From assembly GCA_963693365.1 (NCBI GenBank), contig CAVNZM010000016.1, positions 372,001-436,000 of the forward strand: a DNA stretch of 64,000 nt. Direction: 5' to 3'. This document shows positions 28,820 to 37,427 of the stretch, in pieces; the first letter of the stretch is position 1, and the number at the start of each line of letters is the position of its first letter. The stretch is from Amoebidium appalachense. Taxonomy: Eukaryota; Ichthyosporea. Under the pieces are notes generated by a model that had not been told where the DNA came from, made no database searches, and saw nothing but the letters and a program-made list of their open reading frames with translations. A program made the position numbers and the translations under genes.

Positions 28820-29731
28820 CTACCCCAGCACGTGCTTCTCCAGGAAGCGCACGGGGTACACCTTGACCGGGCGCAGGTCCCCCTGCACCATCTTCAACGT
28901 CTCCTCGGGCTCGCAGCCCTCCTGCTCGCGCCACGTGCGTGCGAGCATCCGGCCGACCGTGCTGCTGGACCTGTCGGTGATGCCCCGGTCGACGAGGAAC
29001 TTCCCGACGGTCACGTACCCGCCGATCGCAGACTCTTCGATGGCCGCACGCTCGCCGGCGGGCACGAGCACGTTGGCCACGGCGTCGTTGAGCAGCATGC
29101 GCATGCGCGGGTCCCTGTCGAGGCCGAACTCCTCGAGGAGGCTGCGGTAGCTCTTGATGTTCTCCACACGCATGCGCCCGTTCTCAATCAGCAAGCGCTC
29201 GACCTCGGCCTCCTCCCGCTTCACGCGCAGCCGACGCTCCTCCTCCAGCTCCTCGCGGCGCCGCTTGCGGTCGGGGGTCTCGTCGGTGCCGTTGCGGAAG
29301 AACTCACGCTCCTCGGGGGTGCTGGCGTCGTAGCGCGCCTCAATCTCGGGGATGAGGGAGACGTCGCCGGAAAGCAGCCGGGCTATGTAGGTGGCACACG
29401 TGCTGCGGAACTCGTGGGCGCGCTTGCCGGGAAGCAGGAAGATGATCTCGAGGAGGACACGGAAGGGGGCTACATCAGTCTGGTTACCCTTGCCGTTGAT
29501 TTTCAACCCATGAGTCTGACTCACGAGTTCACTCACGGGTGGATCCTTGCTATCCTTCAGGGCCTTCCAGGCTTGTCGAGCCGCGTCTCGGTTTCCAAGC
29601 ACAATGGTTGCGGTATCCAGGACACTCGCCATCTTCGTATCCTCGTCAACACGTAGGACGGTGCCCTTGAACTGGGGGAACTCCCTCCAGAGAAGCGATA
29701 TGTCGCCTTTTTTGTTCTGCTCACCAGCCAT
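28820..29731 (-). CDS. Bro-N-like/antirepressor-like protein
   Basis: 303 aa starting MAGEQNKKGD, the same first ten residues as the next gene. Residues about 20-135 fit a Bro-N-like fold: VLDTATIVLG...AWKALK...DVAPFRVLLEIIFLLPGK...FRSTCATYIARLLSGD. A charged coiled coil (about 165-215) follows. The C-terminal domain (VTVGKFLVDRG...GRMLARTW) resembles C-terminal domains of phage antirepressors. Bro proteins bind DNA and are multicopy in large DNA viruses. A TATA box lies 39 bp upstream. Confidence 0.6.
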   Translation of the reverse strand: MAGEQNKKGDISLLWREFPQFKGTVLRVDEDTKMASVLDTATIVLGNRDAARQAWKALKDSKDPPVSELVSQTHGLKINGKGNQTDVAPFRVLLEIIFLLPGKRAHEFRSTCATYIARLLSGDVSLIPEIEARYDASTPEEREFFRNGTDETPDRKRRREELEEERRLRVKREEAEVERLLIENGRMRVENIKSYRSLLEEFGLDRDPRMRMLLNDAVANVLVPAGERAAIEESAIGGYVTVGKFLVDRGITDRSSSTVGRMLARTWREQEGCEPEETLKMVQGDLRPVKVYPVRFLEKHVLG

Positions 29732-29737
29732 GCTGTG

Positions 29738-30451
29738 TCAGAATGACGGGTTCTCCCCGGATACGTGGTCTTTTATACCCTCCAGTCCACCCATTGCAAT
29801 CGTCACAATGTCATTCACTACGCTGTACACACAGAATCCCTCTGCGTGCGGGTTGTAGCGCAGCCACCGGCATCCCAGAGCCTTGGTTATGTAGTTCTGG
29901 CGCTCCTCCTCATACACTGGGTTGCGACCGTCATGGTTGTGCTCATCGCACTCGACTGCCAGATTCAGAGCCGGAAAATAGAGATCGATCCGGTAGGGTT
30001 TTACGCAGAATTGTAGCGAGCTTTCAAAATACGCCGTGCACCGCCGGATAACAGATATTGTTTCACTTTCGATGTAGGTTTGCATCATCACACCTACCGG
30101 CAATTCAAACTTGGAAGCCCAGTAGGTCTTTCTGTCAGCTGATATTCTGCAACCAGGGAGGATGGCCGCAACTATCTGGCGCATCCCATCCCAAGGTGCT
30201 ACCGGCGTCGGCGTGCCTTTGCCATTGATACGGATAACAGAAACACTTGAAACTGTGGATAGACTGGGACTGCTTTTAAACGACTTCCATGCTTGACGGG
30301 CAGCGGCACTGTTACCAAGCATGATGGTCAATGTGTCCAGAACGCTAAACTTCGCATCATGCCCCTCTCCGTGCACCCTAATCAATTTAAACTGGGGGAA
30401 CTCCTTCCACAGAAGCGGCATGTCGCCTTTTTTGTTCTGCTCGCCAGCCAT
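29738..30451 (-). CDS. Bro-N-like domain fused to MSV199-type PD-(D/E)XK-like endonuclease
   Basis: 237 aa. Residues 1-125 match the N-terminal half of the neighbour (MAGEQNKKGD, LLWKEFPQFK, VLDTLTIMLGN, AWKSFK). Residues about 150-215: YRIDLYFP (153-160), LAVECDEHNH (163-172), ERQNYITKALGCRWLRYNP (183-201) match the C-terminal nuclease-like domain of MSV199/Bro proteins of entomopoxviruses, iridoviruses and mimiviruses, with D156 and E167/D169 as candidate metal ligands. Start at ATG 30451; a TATA box lies 37 bp upstream. Tandem with 29731, probably by duplication. Confidence 0.72.
   Translation of the reverse strand: MAGEQNKKGDMPLLWKEFPQFKLIRVHGEGHDAKFSVLDTLTIMLGNSAAARQAWKSFKSSPSLSTVSSVSVIRINGKGTPTPVAPWDGMRQIVAAILPGCRISADRKTYWASKFELPVGVMMQTYIESETISVIRRCTAYFESSLQFCVKPYRIDLYFPALNLAVECDEHNHDGRNPVYEEERQNYITKALGCRWLRYNPHAEGFCVYSVVNDIVTIAMGGLEGIKDHVSGENPSF
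29770..29779 (-). promoter_or_regulatory. TATA box for the 29731 gene
   Basis: Reads GGTATAAAAG on the minus strand, 39 bp before the ATG, preceded by CTGGAG as at 16171. Confidence 0.65.
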
Positions 30452-30487
30452 GCTGTGTCCGACTGGCCGCCTCTGCCGGGCGCTGCT

Positions 30488-30497
30488 CTTTTATACC
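30488..30497 (-). promoter_or_regulatory. TATA box for the 30451 gene
   Basis: Reads GGTATAAAAG on the minus strand, 37 bp before the ATG, preceded by CTGAAG. It overlaps the end of a gene remnant. Confidence 0.65.
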
Positions 30498-30605
30498 TTC
30501 AGACCAGGAGAACAGGAGCCCCGACGCCCGGCACGGTTGGTGTCGGCCTCCCAGGCTGCCAGCCGCTTGTCGTCCAGCCCCAGCTCGCAGTAAACTGCAT
30601 CAACA
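30491..30605 (-). pseudogene. 3' remnant of a gene related to the 33272 gene
   Basis: The minus-strand frame ends with DDKRLAAWEADTNRAGRRG, which matches YDKRLAAGWEADTARFG in the intact protein at 32907-33272. The start and most of the body are missing; the upstream part is overwritten by the divergent 30657 gene. This looks like a partial duplication. Confidence 0.55.
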
Positions 30606-30656
30606 CGGAAAGTGCGCCGGACGTGCACATGTAGCAATCTTTTTGGGGTCCCGGGT

Positions 30657-32798
30657 ATGGCGAATATTCTGGAGGATCTGGACTTGGTGGAAAACATGGA
30701 GGACGAGGACACGGACAGCATGGAGGACGAGGGCACGGACAGCATGGAGGACGAGGACGCGGATCCCTTCTCAGATGCGTATTTTGAATTCCTGGAAGCT
30801 GCAGGGGTTGTTGAGCCTGGCACGACGGTCGACGACTGGTTCTGCGCCGACCCGGCAGACATAAGTGCGCTCCGGACAGGTAGAAACTGGTGGCCGAACA
30901 AGCGCGCTGTTCAGGAGGCCGTGGACAACGGCACGGTGCAGCGGGCGATTGAGCGCCTGCAACAGCAGGGCCTGGAAATGCCCGAAGGACGGGGGATGGA
31001 AGACCTAATAATCGAAACGCTGGTGTTCATGCGCGTGGCCCGCCAGGCACTCTCCGAGTCTGGGATGGTCCGAAAGGTGTCAACCTTGTGGGGCGGGGAG
31101 CCTGAGAACCGCGACCCCTACATACGCGAAAATCTGGAAGATCTGGTGAGCCCCGCCTTGCGCGAAGAGGTAAAGGCGGCCAAGAGCAATGGGGACGAGA
31201 ATGCCATTCAAAATATTATGGATGATCCGGAAATCCGCGCCCAGATCACAGACGCGCTGTGGTGCAGGGCTGCTCGCAGGGCCAATCGTCTCAAGCGCCT
31301 GGAAACAGCTCTGTACATGTCCGAGGGGCTCACCAAGAGAGAGTACATATTCAGGTACGCAGATGAGTTGTTTCCCTCGTACGCCGCGGCACGGATACGT
31401 GATATACCAATGGGTGATAACGAAGCATGGGAAAGGGCCGTCGAAACTGAAATGCTAGACGAAGCTGTGGTGGAGGAAGTCCGAAAGAAACTTATGAAAC
31501 GCGCCACCAGTATTGGCGGCAAATATGTCGGAATCTTCCAGTTGGCTCTAAACGAGATGATAGCAAGCCACGGTGGCGTCATTCCAAACATGCAACAACG
31601 TCCCCACAATGGCGATGTTGAAATGGGTGAAGAACCCGAAGCCCCGGATTCGGATTCGATGCCCCAGGCTCCATCTGGTAGCACTGCACCGGTGTCCGGG
31701 TCTGCCATGGATCTTTCGCACGCGGAGGGCGATGAAGATGATGCGAACATTTTCGAATGGACCGCACAAGGCCTTGTCAAACTATTCGCTACGTTGACCG
31801 CTGACTCTCCGCACCAGGCGAATCGGCTTTGTTATGAGCACAAGTGGGAGCTTGTTGACAAGTTTGAGTTGTTCGCGCGCGGTGCGCTCGAGATCGCCAG
31901 ACGACGTCAAATGAAAGAAGATTTGGGCAAAATGCTGAAGGCAGATTTGGACGCAGAAGAGGCAGACGCTAAAGACGAAGAGGACGAGGAGGACCGCGCG
32001 TTTGTGGTCCCTGATGACGACCCGGAGGTGCAGCCACCAGACAGCGATGCACCCGACACCCTTTCCGACGAGCTCCGCGACCTGAGGGCTGCGGTACAGA
32101 TTGCACAACCCGAGACCAGGATCGAAGCCGTGAGGCAGGTTCTTGACTGGCTGGCGAGACAGCCGAACGGGGTGTACCACCCACCGCCGCCACGGATGCT
32201 GTTCCACAGGTTGCCGTCTCCATTGGACCTGTCAGACTGGCTCACCCGGACGATTTCTCCCATGGATGAAGAGGACATGAGGATCCCAGAAGGGGTTTAC
32301 AACGCGCTGCAGAAGTGGATCAGGTACACGAAACTTAGACGCCTAGAAGCCCTGCGCGCAAATTTCAGACCGGCCCCGTCGACCGCGGAGTTAGAGGCAT
32401 ACGTAGAGAGAATGTACAGGGCGATCAACGGCTTGCTCCCGGATCGCTTCCACAACCACACTAATGATTGGACGGGACGGTTTGATGCCTACCCCAGCGA
32501 AACAGCAGCCATCATACTCCTTTCTGGGGCAGAACCCCGGGGGGATCCATTGGCGGCGGCAGACGGCGACCCCATATTTGCGAGGATGCTCATCATCGCC
32601 GCAGGGGTCCAGGGATTGCACGATGCAGGGGTCTTTAAGTTTACAGGTGTGGAGTCGCCGGTTAGACCGGTGGTTGAAGACTTGCCATTGGGATCGGCTG
32701 GCAATACCCGGTGGACGCGGTCTGGAACAAGGCATGCCCTGAGGACCACCAAAAGGCAAAGGAGACAACTCAGGCATTACAGGCCACCCGGGCAGTAA
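30657..32798 (+). CDS. Large acidic protein (713 aa), unknown
   Basis: Start at ATG 30657 (MANILEDLDL); the longer frame uses GTG. The first 40 residues repeat TDSMEDE-type acidic units. Middle parts are helical and rich in Glu/Arg, with an acidic spacer (about 440-480, DEEDEEDRAFVVPDDDPEVQ). The C-terminus is basic (RTTKRQRRQLRHYRPPGQ). No TM segment, no recognised catalytic motif. Its length and place before small membrane proteins would suit a structural or tegument-like protein, but this is speculation. Confidence 0.75.
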   Translation: MANILEDLDLVENMEDEDTDSMEDEGTDSMEDEDADPFSDAYFEFLEAAGVVEPGTTVDDWFCADPADISALRTGRNWWPNKRAVQEAVDNGTVQRAIERLQQQGLEMPEGRGMEDLIIETLVFMRVARQALSESGMVRKVSTLWGGEPENRDPYIRENLEDLVSPALREEVKAAKSNGDENAIQNIMDDPEIRAQITDALWCRAARRANRLKRLETALYMSEGLTKREYIFRYADELFPSYAAARIRDIPMGDNEAWERAVETEMLDEAVVEEVRKKLMKRATSIGGKYVGIFQLALNEMIASHGGVIPNMQQRPHNGDVEMGEEPEAPDSDSMPQAPSGSTAPVSGSAMDLSHAEGDEDDANIFEWTAQGLVKLFATLTADSPHQANRLCYEHKWELVDKFELFARGALEIARRRQMKEDLGKMLKADLDAEEADAKDEEDEEDRAFVVPDDDPEVQPPDSDAPDTLSDELRDLRAAVQIAQPETRIEAVRQVLDWLARQPNGVYHPPPPRMLFHRLPSPLDLSDWLTRTISPMDEEDMRIPEGVYNALQKWIRYTKLRRLEALRANFRPAPSTAELEAYVERMYRAINGLLPDRFHNHTNDWTGRFDAYPSETAAIILLSGAEPRGDPLAAADGDPIFARMLIIAAGVQGLHDAGVFKFTGVESPVRPVVEDLPLGSAGNTRWTRSGTRHALRTTKRQRRQLRHYRPPGQ

Positions 32799-32906
32799 AC
32801 ACGCAAGGACGGGGAGCAGCTTGTGAACGAGGTCCGAGAACAAGCGGCGCGCCTCCTCCCCTGAGGGCATCCAAAGGTCAGGAATTGAGGCGGATTGATC
32901 CCTGCC

Positions 32907-33272
32907 TCAGCGGAGGACCTCCCCTCTCAGTGCAGCGGCCAGCCGCGCGAGCCAGGCGGTGCGGTCGTCGCCCAGGCGTGTGGCAAAGTCGGAATAGGAC
33001 ATCTGTGCCGAGAACCATTGACCCTTCTCCTCGTTCCAGTAGCGCAGGCCGTTAACATTGGAAACTTCCATGCGCGGGCACCGGCCGCATTCGCCAAAAC
33101 GGGCTGTGTCGGCCTCCCAGCCCGCGGCCAGGCGCTTGTCGTAAAGCAGGGCGGCACAGGCGGGTGCGTCGCAGGGCGGGTCACGACCGAACACCGTGCG
33201 CACCGCATCTCGCAGCGCAAGCGCAAGCAGGGTGGTCACGCAGAGGGCCATGAGCAGGAGGACCAGCTGCAT
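32907..33272 (-). CDS. Small protein with N-terminal membrane anchor
   Basis: 121 aa. Residues 1-20 are a hydrophobic signal-anchor (MQLVLLLMALCVTTLLALAL). The rest has four Cys (CDAPAC, CGRC) and YDKRLAAGWEADTARFG, which is also preserved in a remnant at 30491. The domain is probably outside or in a lumen. Divergent start 48 bp from the 33321 gene; TTACGTCACG between them resembles a CRE site. Confidence 0.65.
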   Translation of the reverse strand: MQLVLLLMALCVTTLLALALRDAVRTVFGRDPPCDAPACAALLYDKRLAAGWEADTARFGECGRCPRMEVSNVNGLRYWNEEKGQWFSAQMSYSDFATRLGDDRTAWLARLAAALRGEVLR

Positions 33273-33320
33273 TGTTACGTCACGGGCGCATTTTGTGCCG
33301 GCTTAATCTTCCTGTAGTGC

Positions 33321-33908
33321 ATGCACATCACGCACGGCGACCGCTTCGTCAGCCGCAACCTCGCGCTGCTCAGCTGCCCGGTGGAGTGGCCCGAGGACCT
33401 GGCCAACACGAGGCACACGGGCATGGGCCTGCGGTGGCGGCGTGACGGCGACAAGGTCACCGCCATGCTCGGTGAGACACGCATGTACTGGAGGGCGCTG
33501 CCCGAGGCCAACGTCGTCACGTTCACCGATGACCCGGCGCAGGCGAGCTCTTTTGGGTTCAGCGACTGCCCGCTCCCGCAGCCCAACCACGTTCCTGACA
33601 CGGGTCTGGCGGGCGTGCGGGTGCGTCTGCACGAAACAGACTTGCCGGCTCTCCCCCCGCCTAGCGCACCGCCCCAGGGCCGCGTGGAGCTCGGCGTGGC
33701 CTTCTCCATCGGCGTGCTCGGCGTGGGGCCCCTGCCCATGCCCTCGTGGTTTGTGTCCTCGGTCGCAGACACGAGCCCCACCATGCAGTATGGGTTCCGC
33801 GGCGTCAACCTTGCGCTGTGCCTGCTGCACGTGTGGCGCCTCCGCGTGTGCGTGGACCTGTTCCCGTTCCCGGGCCTGACGCTTTTTCTGGCGCTGCTCG
33901 AGCTCTGA
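33321..33908 (+). CDS. Unknown 195-aa protein
   Basis: ATG 33321. Basic N-terminal half, a Pro-rich middle (LPALPPPSAPPQGR) and a hydrophobic C-terminus (LALCLLHVWRLRVCVDLFPFPGLTLFLALLEL) that could associate with membranes. High GC. No family recognised. Same strand as the following membrane and structural-type genes. Confidence 0.6.
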   Translation: MHITHGDRFVSRNLALLSCPVEWPEDLANTRHTGMGLRWRRDGDKVTAMLGETRMYWRALPEANVVTFTDDPAQASSFGFSDCPLPQPNHVPDTGLAGVRVRLHETDLPALPPPSAPPQGRVELGVAFSIGVLGVGPLPMPSWFVSSVADTSPTMQYGFRGVNLALCLLHVWRLRVCVDLFPFPGLTLFLALLEL

Positions 33909-33928
33909 TATTTTGTAGCCATCTATCA

Positions 33929-34328
33929 ATGCGTGCGCTGCTCCTGTGTCCCCCCCTGCTTGCACTGGTCCTTGCGGCCCCCCCCCGAGTGCCTGGTGTT
34001 TGCGAGCTCGGCAACCCTTGCGGCAACCACCGCGCACGTGCCGCCCAGCCCCACTGCCGAAACAAAGACGTGGTGGGCGACCCTGACGCACGTGGAGACT
34101 GTTGCAGCCACCACCACAGCCGCCGCTTCGGTTCAAACCATCGAAACCACCTCGGCCTCGGAAACTCCCACCGAAACGGACACCGACGTATTTGAGATCC
34201 CCACCTCCATCACTGAAGGCGACCCAACCGACGAACCCATGCCCACGATGCCCGTGGACCCGCCCGCACCGCCCGCCGGGGTAAACGCGTCCGACTGGGA
34301 GTGCCGCTGCACGCTCATCAGACGTTAA
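33929..34328 (+). CDS. Secreted or surface Thr/Pro-rich protein, frameshifted
   Basis: ATG 33929 opens a clean signal peptide (MRALLLCPPLLALVLAAPP). At a run of nine C (33978-33986) the useful frame changes; the second frame runs to 34328 with a Thr/Ala/Ser/Pro-rich mucin-like stalk (TTTAAASVQTIETTSASETPT) and a Cys pair near the end (ECRC). One indel in the C run would join them. Likely a glycosylated surface protein. It could be a sequencing error or a phase-variable tract. Confidence 0.5.
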
Positions 34329-34408
34329 TCATTTCTCGGAAAGCCAGAGTTGGCCTGTCGATTCTTTGTTTTGTGCAGCCACACCAGTTTTTAATTTGCG
34401 CAAGAGGA

Positions 34409-34879
34409 ATGGACGTCTCAAATGCGATTGGCTTAATCATTCTAATGCTTACTCTTGGTGTCTTGATATGGGCATACTCCAAGTACGAACCCAAACCCGA
34501 CCCTGGCAAAAACGACAGTACCCCTGCAGTCAAACGGACACAGTGGTATGCCTTCGACCAAAAGGGGGACCACAGCACGGACAACACGTTTAACGACTGG
34601 CAAGACCCGGTGAACTATGGATACACGTCGGCCAGCCAGTGCATTAACCGATGCCAATCTATGAGCGGATGCCAACAGGTGGGCTTTTCCCCATGGCAGG
34701 ATATGGACGGGAAGCAGCCAAAAGGCTATTGCTACATGAGGAAAGCCGTCAAAGAATGGCCGTTGGATGAGTGGTCAAACAAGTCCGGTGTGGCTGCCTC
34801 GGACTCGCAGGTCACGTATGTGATGGCCGCAGAAGTGCCGGAGAGCATGAAGCAATATGGCAAGCTGGTTGAGTTCTAG
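34409..34879 (+). CDS. Membrane-anchored protein with PAN/apple-like Cys domain
   Basis: 156 aa from ATG 34409. One N-terminal TM segment (IGLIILMLTLGVLIWAY, 7-23), a short Pro/Lys linker, then a domain with SASQCINRCQSMSGCQQVGFSPW and YCYMRKAV; the C-x3-C-x5-C pattern and following aromatic-rich strand resemble PAN/apple-like folds that bind proteins or glycans. The topology (short inside, large outside) suits a virion surface or host-attachment protein, which is inference. Confidence 0.6.
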   Translation: MDVSNAIGLIILMLTLGVLIWAYSKYEPKPDPGKNDSTPAVKRTQWYAFDQKGDHSTDNTFNDWQDPVNYGYTSASQCINRCQSMSGCQQVGFSPWQDMDGKQPKGYCYMRKAVKEWPLDEWSNKSGVAASDSQVTYVMAAEVPESMKQYGKLVEF

Positions 34880-34926
34880 CATAAATCAGACGAACTTGGT
34901 CTTCTTTTTTATTGTGCCCCAATGTA

Positions 34927-36285
34927 ATGTCGCATGCGCGCTCCCGCATCCTTGACGACATGGCGTCCCACATCGACTTCTCGGCGGCAGTGGCCCGCCG
35001 GGCAGCGTTCCCGCACGGGCCGGCCCTGCCCTCGGCCCCCCGCAGCGTGTCGGTGCCGAGCGAGGCGCCCCCGCGTGTCGAGCCCCCGCAGCCGCCGCAG
35101 GGCCAGTGGCGCTACCACTTCGTGACGGGCGGGTCCGTGTGCCGGCCGCTGCAGGTGGAGTTTCCGGCCACCCAGTCCGTGCACGGCATCCGTGTCGAGG
35201 GCTTCAAGGCGCACAGCGTGTACGACGTGTGCGAGGGCGCCAACAGGCTGACGCTGTCGCTGTCGTACCTGGACTCGCCCGACGGCCGGCCCCCGGGCAT
35301 GTGGGTGAAGGCGTCCACCGACGTGTACCTGCCTGTGGGCAACTACACCCTGGACACCCTGTGCGCCGAGCTCGAGATGCGGCTGGACGCCGCCATCGCC
35401 GCATGCTTCAACCCCAGCTACAGCCCCGAGGAGGTGGCGGACATTTTGGAGATGTACCCGGACACGCTGCCCTACTACGCCAGCGTCACACACACGGAGC
35501 GGTTGCGCCGGGACGCCGAGCGCAACGGCGAGGCGTGGACCAGGCACCAGGACTTTGTGTGCAAGACGCGGTGGGCGCCACGCCGGCAGGGCCCGCGCGA
35601 CGAAATCGCCTTCGAGGCGCTGATGCTTGCGCAGCTGTACTACAGGGAGAACGCATGGGCGTGGCGCGAGCTGGCCAACGAGCGTGACGCCCACGGGCGC
35701 ATCCAGTGGCCGTTCCACAACACGCTGTACAACCTCATGACGCCCTCGAAGCTCGCGCTGCCCGGGCGACTGGTCATCAGCATCCACCACCGCAAGAACA
35801 TGGACCCGGACACCATGAAGCACTGGCTGCCGTATGCGTCGGTGCCGACGTTCTCGCTTGACGTGTGCCGGGGGCTCGGGAACGTGCTGGGAATGGCTGC
35901 CGGGACGCACGTCAGCCACAGCCTGACGACCGGGCTGCCCCCGCTTGCACGCTACTTCGACGGGCGAGACCACGCGGCCGTGGAGGAGGGCGACCAGCAG
36001 CTGCCGTGCCAGGGCGACAACATCCAGTGCGTGTTTGGGACGGATGCACCCCTGGGCCCGCGGGGGGCGCTCATGGTGCACGTCATGCAGGGCGAGACGA
36101 ACCTGCAGGGGCGCATCATGGCGCCGGGCGTGCAGGGGGCGGCGGGCGGGGCGGTGGACGACATGCTGGCGAGCCCGCAGATCTTGGGGACGCTGGATCA
36201 CGTCGACACGCTGCGACTGGTGGTGGTGGACGAGACCGGGACGCGTGTGACCGGGTGCTTCTCGGCGCTGGTCGCGATCAAATAA
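34927..36285 (+). CDS. Candidate virion structural protein (minor capsid/penton-like)
   Basis: 452 aa from ATG 34927 (MSHARSR); the longer frame begins with TTG. Pro-rich N-terminus (about 25-60), then beta-rich. SLSYLDSPDGRP...VYLPVGNYTLDTLCAEL (about 134-149 for GNYTLDTL) resembles a phrase common in minor capsid/penton proteins of virophages and polinton-like viruses, and GLGNVLGMAAG later resembles the LGxVLGF part of such proteins. No TM segment. Alternative: an unrelated secreted or structural protein. High GC (above 65 percent). Confidence 0.45.
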   Translation: MSHARSRILDDMASHIDFSAAVARRAAFPHGPALPSAPRSVSVPSEAPPRVEPPQPPQGQWRYHFVTGGSVCRPLQVEFPATQSVHGIRVEGFKAHSVYDVCEGANRLTLSLSYLDSPDGRPPGMWVKASTDVYLPVGNYTLDTLCAELEMRLDAAIAACFNPSYSPEEVADILEMYPDTLPYYASVTHTERLRRDAERNGEAWTRHQDFVCKTRWAPRRQGPRDEIAFEALMLAQLYYRENAWAWRELANERDAHGRIQWPFHNTLYNLMTPSKLALPGRLVISIHHRKNMDPDTMKHWLPYASVPTFSLDVCRGLGNVLGMAAGTHVSHSLTTGLPPLARYFDGRDHAAVEEGDQQLPCQGDNIQCVFGTDAPLGPRGALMVHVMQGETNLQGRIMAPGVQGAAGGAVDDMLASPQILGTLDHVDTLRLVVVDETGTRVTGCFSALVAIK

Positions 36286-36437
36286 AGCAAAGTATCACGA
36301 AAGTGCAAAAACAACGCCTGCTCCCCCAATATTGGCAAACATCAAGTGCAGGACAGATCATGGTCTTCTCCCTTAATGTGAGAGAACACCCTCATGAAGT
36401 ACAGGGCAGATCACGAGTTGTGGATGGGGCTCAGGGG

Positions 36438-36447
36438 GCATAAAAGG
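36438..36447 (+). promoter_or_regulatory. TATA box for the resolvase gene
   Basis: GCATAAAAGG, 27 bp before the ATG at 36474. Confidence 0.55.
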
Positions 36448-36473
36448 CAACACCCACCCCCACCACCCCCACA

Positions 36474-37046
36474 ATGCGTGTGGCCGCCATCGACGTCGGC
36501 TTCCTGAACCTGGTGGTGTGCGTGCTCAGCACCACCGACGACCCTCGCACCCCCTTCATCATCCACACGTGGGACCGCTGGCTCGTGGGCAACCCGGACA
36601 CCACGGCCACGGTGCTGGTGGAGCTGCTGCTGCGGCGGCTGCACGAGGACTGCGCGCTGTTTGTGGACGTCGACATGGTCGTCATCGAGCGCCAGATGGT
36701 CACCAAGCTGAGCGTGCTGGCGCACGCGCTGCAGGCCTACTTCCTCACCCTCAGATTGACCAATGGCCACGGGCCCGGCGTGGTGCTGCAGCACGGCACG
36801 CGCAAGAACCAGTGCGGTGCGTGGCTCGCCCGCCACGGAATGGCTCCTGCGGAGACGGGCAAGGCGGCGTATGCGGTGTACAAGCGGCGGGCGGTGGTGG
36901 ACACGCAGCAGGCGCTGAAGTTGCAGAGTGAGCAGGGGTGGCGGGACAAGTTTGGGCGGGAGGGCAAGAAGGACGACATGGCGGACGCGCTGCTGCACGG
37001 GCTGTGGTACCTGTTCTGTCGGACCCAGAAAGGGGGGTCACGCTGA
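36474..37046 (+). CDS. RuvC-like Holliday junction resolvase (poxvirus A22/NCLDV type)
   Basis: 190 aa. AAIDVGFLNL (4-13) has the first catalytic Asp (D7). MVVIERQM has the second acid (E72). KKDDMADALLHG near 165-176 supplies the last acidic pair (D167/D168, D171). The order and spacing fit the RNase H-fold resolvases that cut branched DNA when concatemers are resolved before packaging. Length is typical of the family. Its presence supports a DNA virus that makes branched or concatemeric replication products. Confidence 0.85.
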   Translation: MRVAAIDVGFLNLVVCVLSTTDDPRTPFIIHTWDRWLVGNPDTTATVLVELLLRRLHEDCALFVDVDMVVIERQMVTKLSVLAHALQAYFLTLRLTNGHGPGVVLQHGTRKNQCGAWLARHGMAPAETGKAAYAVYKRRAVVDTQQALKLQSEQGWRDKFGREGKKDDMADALLHGLWYLFCRTQKGGSR

Positions 37047-37113
37047 GGGCATATGCAGGCAAACGGACAGTGTACAAAATAAAATTGGCAATTCATCTCT
37101 TTATTGCTTTCTC

Positions 37114-37371
37114 CTAGACCGGCTTCCGGTCCCATGGACCGGAGGTAGAGATTGGCCCGTTGGTTGTCTGTGTCGAGCTTGACTGCATATCTGCACTGCA
37201 GATTTTCCCCTCCAACTTAGCAATGAGTTCCTTTGTCCCCTTCAACTTGTACCAATCAAACCAAAAATGTCTGCGCCCCACACCCCGGGCTGTCACAGTG
37301 GTACCTGTTCTGCAGGCCTGGGAGGTCGGGGAAGATGTAAGAATAAAGCGCTTTGTTTCATGGAGACTCAA
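37114..37371 (-). pseudogene. Gene remnant with FDWY-LKGTK motif, copy 1
   Basis: The minus-strand frame contains FDWYKLKGTKELIAKLEGK then ICSAD. The frame at 39129-39320 has FDWYELKGTKQLIAKLDGK then ICSAD. Third-position differences between the two copies are largely synonymous, so both descend from a real coding sequence. Neither has a plausible ATG before the motif, so they are duplicated 3' fragments or exons of an unknown gene. Confidence 0.5.
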
Positions 37372-37427
37372 TGCTACACGGATGACAATTTGCCTAGCTC
37401 AGGGTATGAAAAAGCATGCCTGAGAAA

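Noticed and set aside
34909-36201. 430-codon minus-strand frame opposite the structural-type gene
   Set aside because: High-GC shadow rich in Arg/His/Val; the plus frame has a proper start and protein-like composition.
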